Positions 14,815 through 23,288 of a DNA stretch of 64,000 nt are shown in pieces. Made by a program: the position numbers and the translations under genes. This DNA comes from Desnuesiella massiliensis (GTDB lineage Bacteria > Bacillota > Clostridia > Clostridiales > Clostridiaceae): NCBI RefSeq assembly GCF_001403615.1, contig NZ_LN879455.1, positions 496,001 through 560,000 on the forward strand. The letters run 5' to 3'. Every line of letters starts with the position of its first letter. Position 1 is the stretch's first letter. The notes beneath the pieces were generated by a model. It saw nothing but the letters and a program-made list of their open reading frames with translations. It was not told where the DNA came from and searched no databases.

Positions 14815-17800
14815 ATGACTAAAATTATTAAAACTATGGATGGTAATGAAGCTGCTGCAAGAGCTTCCTATGGTTTTACAGAAGTAGCAGCTATCTATCC
14901 TATAACCCCGTCTACACCTATGGCAGAGGGTGTTGATGAATGGTCAGCTCATGGAAAGAAAAATATTTTCGGTCAACAGGTAAAAGTTGTAGAAATGCAA
15001 TCAGAAGCTGGTGCCGCAGGAGCTGTTCATGGGTCGCTAGTAGCAGGAGCATTAACTACTACCTATACCGCTTCTCAAGGATTATTATTGATGATTCCTA
15101 ATATGTACAAAATGGCAGGAGAGCTGCTACCTGCTGTATTTCACGTAAGTGCTAGAGCTATTGCAACCCATGCACTATCTATTTTTGGAGATCATCAAGA
15201 TGTTATGGCTGCAAGGCAAACTGGCTTTGCCCTTTTAGCTTCTTCAAATGTTCAAGAGGTAATGGATTTAGCAAATGTTGCTCATCTCTCTTCTATTAAA
15301 TCTAGAGTACCATTTCTACATTTTTTTGATGGTTTTAGAACCTCTCATGAATATCAAAAGATAGAGGTTATAGACTATGAGGATGTAAAACCCTTAATAG
15401 ATTATAATGCTATTAAAGAATTTAGAGACAGAGCTTTAAATCCAGAGCATCCTTCTGTTAGAGGAACAGCCCAGAATCCAGATATATATTTCCAAGGGAG
15501 GGAAGCCTCAAATAAGTTCTATGACGCAGTTCCTGATATTGTGGAAAGCTATATGAGAGAAATAGAAAAAATAACAGGAAGAACCTATAATCCTTTTGAC
15601 TATTATGGAGATCCCAATGCAGAAAGTATTATTGTAGCTATGGGCTCTATATGTGATACCATAGAGCAAACCGTAGATTATCTTATGAGCAAAGGAGAAA
15701 AGGTTGGTGTTATAAAGGTACATTTATATAGACCTTTTTCTTCTAAATATTTCTTTAAGATATTTCCTCAATCAGTGAAAAAGATTGCAGTGTTGGATAG
15801 GACTAAGGAGCCAGGTTCCCTAGGAGAACCTTTATACTTAGATATACAAAACCTGTTTTATAACCATAGCAGCAAACCCCTTATAGTAGGAGGTAGGTAC
15901 GGATTAGGGTCAAAGGACACTACTCCTTCTCAGATAATAGCTGTATTTAATAATCTAAAGGCCGCTACACCTAAAAATAGATTTACTATAGGTATTGTGG
16001 ATGATGTTACAAGTACCTCACTGCCAGAAGAGGATATAATAGATACTAATCCAGAGGGTACTATTAGCTGTAAGTTCTGGGGATTAGGTTCAGATGGTAC
16101 TGTAGGAGCAAATAAAACTGCAGTTAAGATTATAGGAGATAATACAGAACTCTATGCTCAGGCATATTTCTCCTATGACAGTAAAAAGTCTGGAGGAAGT
16201 ACGGTATCCCATTTAAGGTTTGGAAAGAAGCTTATAAGATCCCCTTACTTAGTTTATAATGCAGACTACATAGCTTGTCATAACAAATCCTTTTTATATA
16301 ACATTGATGTGTTAAAAGGCCTAAAAAATTCAGGCACCTTCGTATTGAATTGTCCTTGGAAAGAAGAAGAGCTTGAGGAGAAATTACCTGCTTATGTAAA
16401 GACGTATATAGCTAAAAATAATATTAATTTTTACATTATTGATGCTGTTTCTATAGCACAAAGTTTAGGGTTAGGTTCAAGAATAAATATGATTATGCAA
16501 TCTGCATTTTTTAAGCTAGCTAATGTTATACCAGTAGAAGATGCAGTAGATCATCTCAAAAAATCTGTAGAAAAGACTTACGGAAGAAAAGGGCAACGTA
16601 TTGTTGATATGAATAAGGAGGCTATAGAACAAGGAGTAAAAGCATTGCATAAAGTTACTATACCTTCTAACTGGAACAATGCTGAAGACCACCTTGAAGC
16701 CGAAAAGGAAGAACCGGATTTTGTAAAACTCATTCAAAGACCTATGGCAAGACATGAGGGAGATGAGCTTCCTGTTAGTGCTTTCAATGGCAGAGAGGAT
16801 GGAACTTTTCCACTGGGAACTACAGCTTATGAAAAAAGAGGCATAGCAGTAATGATACCAGAATGGCAGATTGATAAGTGTATTCAGTGCAACCAATGCT
16901 CATATGTATGTCCCCATGCGGTAGTAAGACCATTTTTATTAAATGATGAGGAGAAAGAGAAAGCGCCAGATACCTTTAAAACAAAGAAAGCAGTGGGTAA
17001 GGGATTGGAGGCATTACATTACCGCATACAAATAAGTCCTTTAGACTGTACAGGATGCAGCAACTGCGCAGATGTTTGCCCAGCTCCTGGAAAGGCTTTA
17101 ATAATGAAGCCTGCAGAAGAAGAGATTGAGATGGAATCTGAAAATTGGGAATTTGCTATGAGTGTTTCTATGAAGGATGGAATCATGGATAGAGCAACGG
17201 TAAAAGGAAGTCAATTTGTAAAACCATTGTTAGAGTTTAATGGTGCATGTCCAGGATGTGGAGAAACCCCATATATTAAACTTTTAACTCAGCTCTTTGG
17301 GGACAGAATGATGATTGCTAATGCTACAGGATGCTCGTCTATATGGGGAGCAAGTGCACCTTCAATTCCCTATACTACTAACAACATGAAAAAAGGTCCT
17401 GCTTGGGGAAATTCCTTGTTTGAAGATAATGCTGAATATGGCTATGGAATGTATCTAGGTGTAAAGCAGATTAGAGAGAAATTAGCTGATTTGATGAAAG
17501 AAGCTTTAACTACTTCTATTAATGAGGAGCTTAAAACAGCTTTTGAACAATGGATTGCTGGTATGGAGGATGCTAATCTGTCAAAGGAAGCTAGTGAGAA
17601 AATATTGCAGCTCATAGGCAAAGCAGAAATCAGTAATGCTATATTAAAAGAAATTATGGAGAAAAAAGATTATTTAATCAAGAAATCCCACTGGATGATC
17701 GGTGGTGACGGATGGGCTTATGACATAGGCTTTGGCGGATTGGATCATGTTTTAGCCTCTGGAGAAGATATAAATATATTTGTTATGGATACAGAGATAT

Positions 17801-18336
17801 ATTCTAATACGGGAGGTCAATCCTCAAAATCTACGCCTACTGCAGCTGTTGCTAAGTTTGCTGCCTCTGGTAAAAAAGTTAGAAAAAAAGATTTAGGCAT
17901 GATGGCTATGAGCTATGGATATATATATGTGGCACAGATTGCTATGGGTGGGAATATGAATCATACTATAAAGGTTCTTACCGAGGCAGAAGCTTATAAA
18001 GGACCTTCTCTAATCATTGCTTATGCTCCTTGTATAAGTCATGGTATAAAAACTGGTATGGGAACTAGTATTGCAGAGGAAAAGAAGGCTGTAGAATCAG
18101 GATACTGGCATCTATACAGATACAATCCAATGCTTAAAGAGGAAGGTAAAAATCCTTTTACTTTAGACTCTAAGGAACCAAGCAAATCTTATAAAGAGTT
18201 TATCCAAGGAGAAGTGAGATATTCCTCTTTAATGAATGCATTCCCGGATAGTGCAGAAGAAATGTTTAATATCGCAGAGCAGCACGCTACTGAACGATAC
18301 AATAATTATAAAAGGTTATCAGAGATGAAGTATTAA
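14815..18336 (+). CDS. nifJ: Pyruvate:ferredoxin (flavodoxin) oxidoreductase
   Basis: A 1173-residue fused enzyme that oxidises pyruvate and CoA to acetyl-CoA and CO2 while reducing ferredoxin, central to clostridial fermentation. The N-terminal substrate domain starts MDGNEAAARASYGFTEVAAIYPITPST. A linker region carries two [4Fe-4S] sets, CIQCNQCSYVCP (about 689) and CTGCSNCADVCP (745). The C-terminal thiamine-diphosphate domain has CPGCGETPY (about 812), GDGWAYDIGFGGLDH (964) and DTEIYSNTGGQ. Length equals that of full-length homologues. An AAGGAGGAAATCT site precedes the ATG. It is a single gene, with paired repeats instead of a standard terminator after it. Confidence 0.97.
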   Translation: MTKIIKTMDGNEAAARASYGFTEVAAIYPITPSTPMAEGVDEWSAHGKKNIFGQQVKVVEMQSEAGAAGAVHGSLVAGALTTTYTASQGLLLMIPNMYKMAGELLPAVFHVSARAIATHALSIFGDHQDVMAARQTGFALLASSNVQEVMDLANVAHLSSIKSRVPFLHFFDGFRTSHEYQKIEVIDYEDVKPLIDYNAIKEFRDRALNPEHPSVRGTAQNPDIYFQGREASNKFYDAVPDIVESYMREIEKITGRTYNPFDYYGDPNAESIIVAMGSICDTIEQTVDYLMSKGEKVGVIKVHLYRPFSSKYFFKIFPQSVKKIAVLDRTKEPGSLGEPLYLDIQNLFYNHSSKPLIVGGRYGLGSKDTTPSQIIAVFNNLKAATPKNRFTIGIVDDVTSTSLPEEDIIDTNPEGTISCKFWGLGSDGTVGANKTAVKIIGDNTELYAQAYFSYDSKKSGGSTVSHLRFGKKLIRSPYLVYNADYIACHNKSFLYNIDVLKGLKNSGTFVLNCPWKEEELEEKLPAYVKTYIAKNNINFYIIDAVSIAQSLGLGSRINMIMQSAFFKLANVIPVEDAVDHLKKSVEKTYGRKGQRIVDMNKEAIEQGVKALHKVTIPSNWNNAEDHLEAEKEEPDFVKLIQRPMARHEGDELPVSAFNGREDGTFPLGTTAYEKRGIAVMIPEWQIDKCIQCNQCSYVCPHAVVRPFLLNDEEKEKAPDTFKTKKAVGKGLEALHYRIQISPLDCTGCSNCADVCPAPGKALIMKPAEEEIEMESENWEFAMSVSMKDGIMDRATVKGSQFVKPLLEFNGACPGCGETPYIKLLTQLFGDRMMIANATGCSSIWGASAPSIPYTTNNMKKGPAWGNSLFEDNAEYGYGMYLGVKQIREKLADLMKEALTTSINEELKTAFEQWIAGMEDANLSKEASEKILQLIGKAEISNAILKEIMEKKDYLIKKSHWMIGGDGWAYDIGFGGLDHVLASGEDINIFVMDTEIYSNTGGQSSKSTPTAAVAKFAASGKKVRKKDLGMMAMSYGYIYVAQIAMGGNMNHTIKVLTEAEAYKGPSLIIAYAPCISHGIKTGMGTSIAEEKKAVESGYWHLYRYNPMLKEEGKNPFTLDSKEPSKSYKEFIQGEVRYSSLMNAFPDSAEEMFNIAEQHATERYNNYKRLSEMKY

Positions 18337-18342
18337 GAAAAA

Positions 18343-18446
18343 TATAGGGAAACAACTTCAACTACTAACTTATACATGCGTCATAATGGCTTAAAGATGT
18401 CATTTTGGAACATGTATAAGTTAAGTTTTCGTAGTGTTTCCCTATA
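18343..18446 (+). repeat. Palindromic intergenic repeat, family 1, copy C
   Basis: About 104 bases with ends TATAGGGAAAC and GTTTCCCTATA. Inner arms AACTTATACATG and CATGTATAAGTT pair perfectly, and a central ATGGC/GTCAT-type stem continues the fold. It begins 7 bases after the nifJ stop and is joined head to tail with copy D through a shared TATA. Confidence 0.88.
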
Positions 18447-18548
18447 TAGATAAACAACTTCAGCTATCAATTTATACATGCCTCATAATGGCTTAAACAT
18501 GCCATTTTGAAACATGTATAAATTAAGTTTAAGTATTGTTTATCTATA
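18445..18548 (+). repeat. Palindromic intergenic repeat, family 1, copy D
   Basis: About 104 bases with ends TATAGATAAAC and GTTTATCTATA, in the same orientation as copy C. Inner arms AATTTATACATG and CATGTATAAATT pair perfectly. Relative to copy C, a C-G pair has become T-A on both arms, so pairing was kept through sequence change. The remainder of the gap to 18663 shows only AT-rich sequence. Confidence 0.88.
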
Positions 18549-18663
18549 AATAGCTATGGCTAGGTGTACTAGTCCATAGCTATTAGTTTTAAACTAATGG
18601 TTTAGAGTAAATATGGATATTGCAAAAATTATACATTATAAAATGTGCTACTAGATAACATGA

Positions 18664-18831
18664 TTATTTTTGATTAGTATCGACCCATTCCTTAGCATTT
18701 CGAACATCTATTTCACTAGGAACGGTGACTTTAGATACTGGTTTTGTAGATTTTATACCTGCCCAGGCGGCGGTGTCATGCTTTTCTATAGGTGTTTGCA
18801 TAGAACTTTCTTTTAACTGATTTTCGTCCAT
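18664..18831 (-). CDS. DUF3787-like small spore-surface-type protein
   Basis: A 55-residue protein beginning MDENQLKESSMQTPIEKHDTA. The core PIEKHDTAAWAGIKSTKP and the ending PSEIDVRNAKEWVDTN match my memory of the short clostridial DUF3787 family, members of which have been described as spore surface proteins. The ATG follows an excellent GGGAGGAAG site (minus strand, 18836-18846). There is no signal peptide or membrane helix. It is convergent with nifJ and divergent from the LtaS-like gene. The reading frame is secure; the spore role is family knowledge. Confidence 0.78.
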   Translation of the reverse strand: MDENQLKESSMQTPIEKHDTAAWAGIKSTKPVSKVTVPSEIDVRNAKEWVDTNQK

Positions 18832-18998
18832 AAATCTTCCTCCCTTCCTTTTTAATTAGTATCTGCATTATATATAGTTTTTATTATCTTTGTCTTTAGT
18901 GTTAACAATATAAAAACAGCTGTCTTAACTTGTGGAATATTTAAAGATAATGATATATAATAGATGGTAGCGTTAAAATCTTGAAGGGTAGTGATTTT

Positions 18999-20846
18999 GT
19001 GTTTGAAAGAAAGAAAAATTACATATTCTACAAAAAAGAAAATAAGATTAAAAGAGCTTTGGCATATTTGGATATAGTGTGGATTTTTTCTATAGTATTT
19101 ATTTGGTTAAAATCTTTATTGTTTTTAGCCCTACTTCATGGCAAAGACTCTGCTACCATAAACATATCAAAGATGTATTTTTCTCCGCCGCCAGTGGTGT
19201 CTCATATATTATTTATAGTGGCGTTTTTTTCCTTTGCTTTTCTGTTTAAAAATAGTGGGAGAAAAATATTCTATATAGTTTTGAACCTTTTTATAAGCAT
19301 TTTAATTTGGGTTGATTTGTTATATTTCAGGGCCTATGGAGCTTTTCTTAGTTCAAGCTTTATAGTTAATCCTGGAACCTTTAACCCTTTAAGAAAAAAC
19401 TTATTAGGCTATTTTCATGGTATAGATATTTTATTTTTTATAGATATTTTAATATTTATTTTAGTTATGGTGATTATTAGAAATAATGTTATTAATAAAA
19501 ATAGGAGCATCCTAGCTTTTGTTATAAGTTTAGCTATTTCTATTGGTTATATATCCTTTGACCATTACTGGATAGACGTTAAGGATGCTACCAAGGGAAC
19601 TATGATGTTTTTTAGAGTATGTTGGGCACCCTTTCAAACCATGTCTAATATGTCGCCCATAGGCTACCATGTTTATGACACCTATTTAACCTTTACCAGT
19701 AATAAGAACATAAAACTGACAAGTTCAGAAAAAGAAAAGGTTGATAACTGGTTTAAGGACAATGCAGAAAATATAGAGGATAATGATTTAAAGGGTGTTT
19801 TCAACAATAAAAACCTGATTTTTTTACAGGTGGAATCCTTGGAGCAATTTGTAATAAATGAAAAGGTAAATGGGCAGGAAATTACTCCAAATATAAATAA
19901 GATGCTGGCTAATAGCCTATCTTTTAGCAATATATATGAACAGGTTAACAGCGGAACTAGCTCTGATGGGGATTTGCTTTCAAATACCTCCATATTTCCT
20001 GTAAGAGATGGAAGTACCTTCTTTAAGTATCCAAATACAAGCTATAATTCCTTACCACAGCTATTAAACAATTTAGGCTATAACACCATTTCTACCCATC
20101 CAGAAAAAGGTGGGAATTGGAATTGGATTCACGCTCATAAAGCTATAGGTTTTAATAAGAGTTGGGATGTAAGCAAGTATAAATTAGATGAGCTAATAGG
20201 CCCAGGATTATCTGATGGATCGCTGTTTAAGCAGGTGACAGAATTTTTATCTGAGGAGAAAAAACCTTTTTATGCTCATGTGGTAACTTTAACTAGTCAT
20301 GGACCTTTTGAGGTGCCAGAAAAGGAAAAGTATCTTAAGCTAGATGAAGCTTTGGATAAAAGCATACTAGGAGCATATTTTCAAAGTGTAAATTATGTAG
20401 ATAGACAAATTGGAAATTTGATAGAGGATCTTAGAAAAAGAGATATGCTGAAAGATACGGTAATAGTTATATATGGAGATCATACTGGGGTGCATAAATT
20501 CTATGAGGACAAGCTAAAAGACTTAAAGGTAGAAAATCCAAAATGGTTGGAGAAGGATTTAAGGGTGCCTTTAATAATATATAATGAAGAATTGCAAGGT
20601 AAGAATTCCGATATAATAGGAGGACAAATAGATATAATGCCTACAGTAGCCTATTTGATGGGAGTGGAAGAAAAGGCTTTTGTAAATTCTTCTATGGGCA
20701 AAATATTAGTAAAAACCAATAAGAATTATACTATTCTTAATTATGGTGAAATCATAGGGTCACCTGATGAAAAGGAAATAAATCATATTAAAGAATCCTT
20801 TAGCATAGCTGACTACATAATCAAGGGAAATTATTTCAAAAAATAA
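18999..20846 (+). CDS. LtaS-like lipoteichoic acid synthase / sulfatase-family phosphotransferase
   Basis: A 615-residue membrane enzyme. About five N-terminal transmembrane helices (residues 20-215) precede an extracellular sulfatase-fold domain. The nucleophile Thr lies in NSGTSSDGD, the first metal acid in FLQVESLEQFV, and further metal residues in YGDHTGVH. Such enzymes transfer glycerol-phosphate from phosphatidylglycerol to build lipoteichoic acid. I chose the GTG at 18999 because GAAGGG (18983-18988) is correctly spaced; a TTG at 18981 overlaps that site. A strong terminator hairpin follows. LtaS, primase and paralogue roles cannot be separated here. Confidence 0.88.
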   Translation: MFERKKNYIFYKKENKIKRALAYLDIVWIFSIVFIWLKSLLFLALLHGKDSATINISKMYFSPPPVVSHILFIVAFFSFAFLFKNSGRKIFYIVLNLFISILIWVDLLYFRAYGAFLSSSFIVNPGTFNPLRKNLLGYFHGIDILFFIDILIFILVMVIIRNNVINKNRSILAFVISLAISIGYISFDHYWIDVKDATKGTMMFFRVCWAPFQTMSNMSPIGYHVYDTYLTFTSNKNIKLTSSEKEKVDNWFKDNAENIEDNDLKGVFNNKNLIFLQVESLEQFVINEKVNGQEITPNINKMLANSLSFSNIYEQVNSGTSSDGDLLSNTSIFPVRDGSTFFKYPNTSYNSLPQLLNNLGYNTISTHPEKGGNWNWIHAHKAIGFNKSWDVSKYKLDELIGPGLSDGSLFKQVTEFLSEEKKPFYAHVVTLTSHGPFEVPEKEKYLKLDEALDKSILGAYFQSVNYVDRQIGNLIEDLRKRDMLKDTVIVIYGDHTGVHKFYEDKLKDLKVENPKWLEKDLRVPLIIYNEELQGKNSDIIGGQIDIMPTVAYLMGVEEKAFVNSSMGKILVKTNKNYTILNYGEIIGSPDEKEINHIKESFSIADYIIKGNYFKK

Positions 20847-20866
20847 ATTTTCCTTTGGTGTTAAAT

Positions 20867-20919
20867 CCCTTCTATCTTTCATAAGATAAGCTTATGGAAG
20901 ATAGAAGGGAGATTTTTTT
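20867..20919 (+). terminator. Terminator of the LtaS-like gene that also contains the next gene's ribosome site
   Basis: A 19-base stem (20867-20885 with 20891-20909, one G-U or mismatch) encloses ATAAG and is followed by AGATTTTTTT. The ATG at 20920 begins right after the T-run, so its only ribosome site, GAAGGGAG, lies in the 3' arm. Folding would both end upstream transcription and hide that site. Confidence 0.88.
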
Positions 20920-21609
20920 ATGACTGAAGAAAGAGATACAAATAGTATGGATCCTTACTATAAACTCCTTTTAGGAAAAGTAAAATGTAAGAGCTGCGGC
21001 AAGAATATGACAAAATGCAGTGCCAGATCTAATAATAAAATCTATGTGTATCTAAGATGCTCCTCCTATGTAAGAAAGAGGTGTACAAGTCATATGATAA
21101 GCTATAAACTTCTAATTAAAGAGCTTAAAGCAGAGATAAAATCCTTTATAATAAAGGAAGAGAATATAGGTGTTTTACAGAGAATATATGATTATTATTT
21201 TAATAATTTATTAGAGAATAGCTTGTCACAGGAATATAAAAAAATTGATGAAGAGGTATCAAAAATTAAGAAAAGATTATTTTGTTTAAACATAGACCTT
21301 GTCCGTAAAGCAATAACAGAGACGGGTTATTACCATAATAGAAAATTGCTTATGGAAGGAATAAAAAAATTAGAGCTGCAAAAAAGGCTTTTGGAGATAA
21401 ACTCAATAAAGGAGTATGCTGAAGATAGAAAAAATCTAATAAGAAATTTTATTAAGGACTATGAAAGAGAAGAGGGATTATTTATTTTTATGCTAGAGAA
21501 TATTGTCCATAAAGTTGAAATAGCTGAAAATAATATAATGAAAAAAGAAAGATATATTTATATTACATACAAAGATTTTGAAATTAAGTCATCTCTAAAA
21601 AAGGGGTGA
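20920..21609 (+). CDS. Recombinase zinc-ribbon and coiled-coil tail protein (no catalytic domain)
   Basis: A 229-residue protein that matches the C-terminal half of large serine recombinases. The zinc beta-ribbon has VKCKSCGKNMTKCS and LRCSSYVRKRCTSH, i.e. two Cys pairs. A helical coiled-coil follows (KKIDEEVSKIKKRLFCLNIDL … KKLELQKRLLEI). The resolvase catalytic domain and its Ser are missing, and no upstream fragment supplies them. The frame is open and starts with an ATG behind GAAGGGAG, which lies inside the previous terminator stem. It could be a decayed integrase or a protein that kept only the DNA-binding and dimerising parts. Confidence 0.7.
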   Translation: MTEERDTNSMDPYYKLLLGKVKCKSCGKNMTKCSARSNNKIYVYLRCSSYVRKRCTSHMISYKLLIKELKAEIKSFIIKEENIGVLQRIYDYYFNNLLENSLSQEYKKIDEEVSKIKKRLFCLNIDLVRKAITETGYYHNRKLLMEGIKKLELQKRLLEINSIKEYAEDRKNLIRNFIKDYEREEGLFIFMLENIVHKVEIAENNIMKKERYIYITYKDFEIKSSLKKG

Positions 21610-21635
21610 AGGTTATTTAAGCCTTCATCCCTTTT
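21599..21635. terminator. Bidirectional terminator between the recombinase tail and the cation exporter
   Basis: Arms AAAAGGGGTGAAGG (21599-21612) and CCTTCATCCCTTTT (21622-21635) pair with one G-U. The stem ends in T on either strand, serving both convergent genes. It overlaps the last codons of the recombinase-tail gene. Confidence 0.82.
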
Positions 21636-21639
21636 GAGC

Positions 21640-22830
21640 TTAATGCATAAAGTCATTATCTATAGTTATTACACAGTTATAGCCAGGATAGATTTCCTTC
21701 ACTCTTTTGCAAATATCACTCTTTAGAACTTCATCTTCTATTTCCTTTCCTCTTCTACTAGAGTCTACCACTATATCAAATATTAAATTTTTATGCTCAC
21801 CTTCACCTACCACTCTGAAATCATGCATGGATTTTATTATGGAAAAGCTGTTTATTATTTCAGTAAGCTGCTGTTGCGTTTTAACAATTTCTTTATCATC
21901 TACGGATATAGGATCCATATGGATAACAAGATGTATTCTAAAGCTTTCCGATAGCTCTTTTTCTGCTTTATCTATGATATCGTGTATCTTCACTATGGAA
22001 ATATTACAAGGAACCTCTGCATGTATAGAAGCCATACACCTTCCAGGACCATAATTATGTATTATTAAATCATGAACTCCACTTATATGCTCATAGCTAA
22101 GAACTCCATTTTTAATTTTATCTACTAATTCCTTATCTGGAGCACTTCCTAGTAAGGGATTAAGAGTTTCCTTTACTAAGGAGAAGCCAGAATATAGTAT
22201 TACACAGGCTACTATAATACCTATGTATCCATCTATAGGAAAAGTAGTCCATCTAGATATCAGAAGAGATAAAGCTACAGTGCTTGAGGTTATCACATCT
22301 CCTAAGGCATCGAAGGAAGCCGCCTTTAAGGCAGAAGAATTGATAGACTCACCTACAAATTTGTTGAAGCGACTTAGCCATATCTTAAAGCTAATAGAAA
22401 TCACTATGAGTATGAAGGGAATCAATTCAAAGTTAACAGGTTCAGGATTAATTATTCTTGTAAATGAGGATTTTACAAACTGAAATCCTACCAGCATAAC
22501 CATAAAAGCCACAATAAGAGCTGAGATGTACTCTATTCTACCATGACCAAAGGGATGCTCCTCATCAGCGGGCATGTTTGACAGCTTAAAACCTAGAATG
22601 GTTATGACAGAAGAAGCTGCATCGGATAAATTGTTAAAAGCGTCTGCTGTAACAGCTATACTTTTAGATATCATTCCTACAGAGAGCTTTATGATAAATA
22701 ATGTTATATTTACTATTATTCCAACTATTCCACCTAAAAATCCATAAGAACTCCTTACTTTTTCTTCATCTACTTTATCATAATCTTTTATAAATTTATG
22801 AACTAGAAGCTTAGATAGCATGGAAAACAC
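21640..22830 (-). CDS. Cation diffusion facilitator transporter, probable Mn2+ exporter
   Basis: A 396-residue exporter with six membrane helices (about residues 25-220) and a C-terminal cytoplasmic dimerisation domain that continues through a second ferredoxin-like extension (about 310-396). The metal site is NNLSD in helix 2 and DALGD in helix 5. This N-D/D-D set is what I recall for the manganese exporter MntE/MneP type, whereas zinc exporters carry H-D/H-D. HPFGHGR is the usual loop. The ATG at 22830 (MFSMLSK) has AAAGGAT upstream. Proton-coupled Mn2+ efflux is inferred. Confidence 0.85.
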   Translation of the reverse strand: MFSMLSKLLVHKFIKDYDKVDEEKVRSSYGFLGGIVGIIVNITLFIIKLSVGMISKSIAVTADAFNNLSDAASSVITILGFKLSNMPADEEHPFGHGRIEYISALIVAFMVMLVGFQFVKSSFTRIINPEPVNFELIPFILIVISISFKIWLSRFNKFVGESINSSALKAASFDALGDVITSSTVALSLLISRWTTFPIDGYIGIIVACVILYSGFSLVKETLNPLLGSAPDKELVDKIKNGVLSYEHISGVHDLIIHNYGPGRCMASIHAEVPCNISIVKIHDIIDKAEKELSESFRIHLVIHMDPISVDDKEIVKTQQQLTEIINSFSIIKSMHDFRVVGEGEHKNLIFDIVVDSSRRGKEIEDEVLKSDICKRVKEIYPGYNCVITIDNDFMH

Positions 22831-22906
22831 ATCCTTTAAATTTTATATATTTTTACATTATAACATAGTATGCAATAGGTTTCTATTTTAACATATAAAA
22901 ATATTA

Positions 22907-22935
22907 TTGACATTGTTAAAATAATTAAGTATATT
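22907..22935 (+). promoter_or_regulatory. Sigma-A type promoter of the lysC-lysA unit
   Basis: TTGACA (22907-22912), 17 bases, then TATATT (22930-22935). Transcription would start near 22942, about 45 bases before the lysine riboswitch, consistent with one regulated leader. Confidence 0.65.
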
Positions 22936-22987
22936 ATGATTAATAAATTTAAATTATTAATTAAAATTAAATATTTCAGGTAACCTA

Positions 22988-23151
22988 GGGTAGAGGTGCT
23001 GTAATTAAGAGTATCTATTAGGAGTCGGTAGGCTAAGATCAATAGAAAAAGGAATTATGGCCGAAGGGATTGAATCGGCAGAGGATTTTCCTGGTTTTTC
23101 ATAAAATATATGAGAGACTGTCATTATAGTTTGTTATAGTGGAGAGCTACA
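22988..23151 (+). ncRNA. Lysine riboswitch (L box)
   Basis: The leader has the lysine aptamer landmarks in order: GGTAGAGGTGC (22989-22999) opening P1, a GGAGTCGGTAGG segment, GGCCGAAGGGATTGAATCGGC, ACTGTCA, and GGAGAGCTAC (23141-23150) closing P1. It sits directly before aspartokinase and diaminopimelate decarboxylase, which fits lysine feedback. AAAGGTACACC (23151-23161) can pair with GGTGTTCCTTT (23200-23210) as an antiterminator, with one mismatch. Bound lysine should free the downstream terminator. Confidence 0.93.
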
Positions 23152-23187
23152 AAGGTACACCATTATGTATATATATATGTTTATATG

Positions 23188-23224
23188 ATACGTAGTGAAG
23201 GTGTTCCTTTGCTACGTATTTTTT
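23188..23224 (+). terminator. Regulated terminator of the lysine riboswitch
   Basis: Arms ATACGTAG (23188-23195) and CTACGTAT (23212-23219), extended by GAAGG/CCTTT around TGTT, are followed by a T-run to 23224. The same CCTTT and GGTGTT bases are claimed by the antiterminator arm at 23151-23161, so the two folds are mutually exclusive. Confidence 0.88.
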
Positions 23225-23288
23225 ATTTTAGAATTATTTGGAATATTGAAATTTAATGAGATTTAAGTAAGTTTTTGAGGTGAGTATT

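Noticed and set aside
20920..21609. Prophage or integrative element marked by the recombinase tail
   Set aside because: No catalytic domain, attachment sites, or phage or conjugation genes are nearby; neighbours are core genes.
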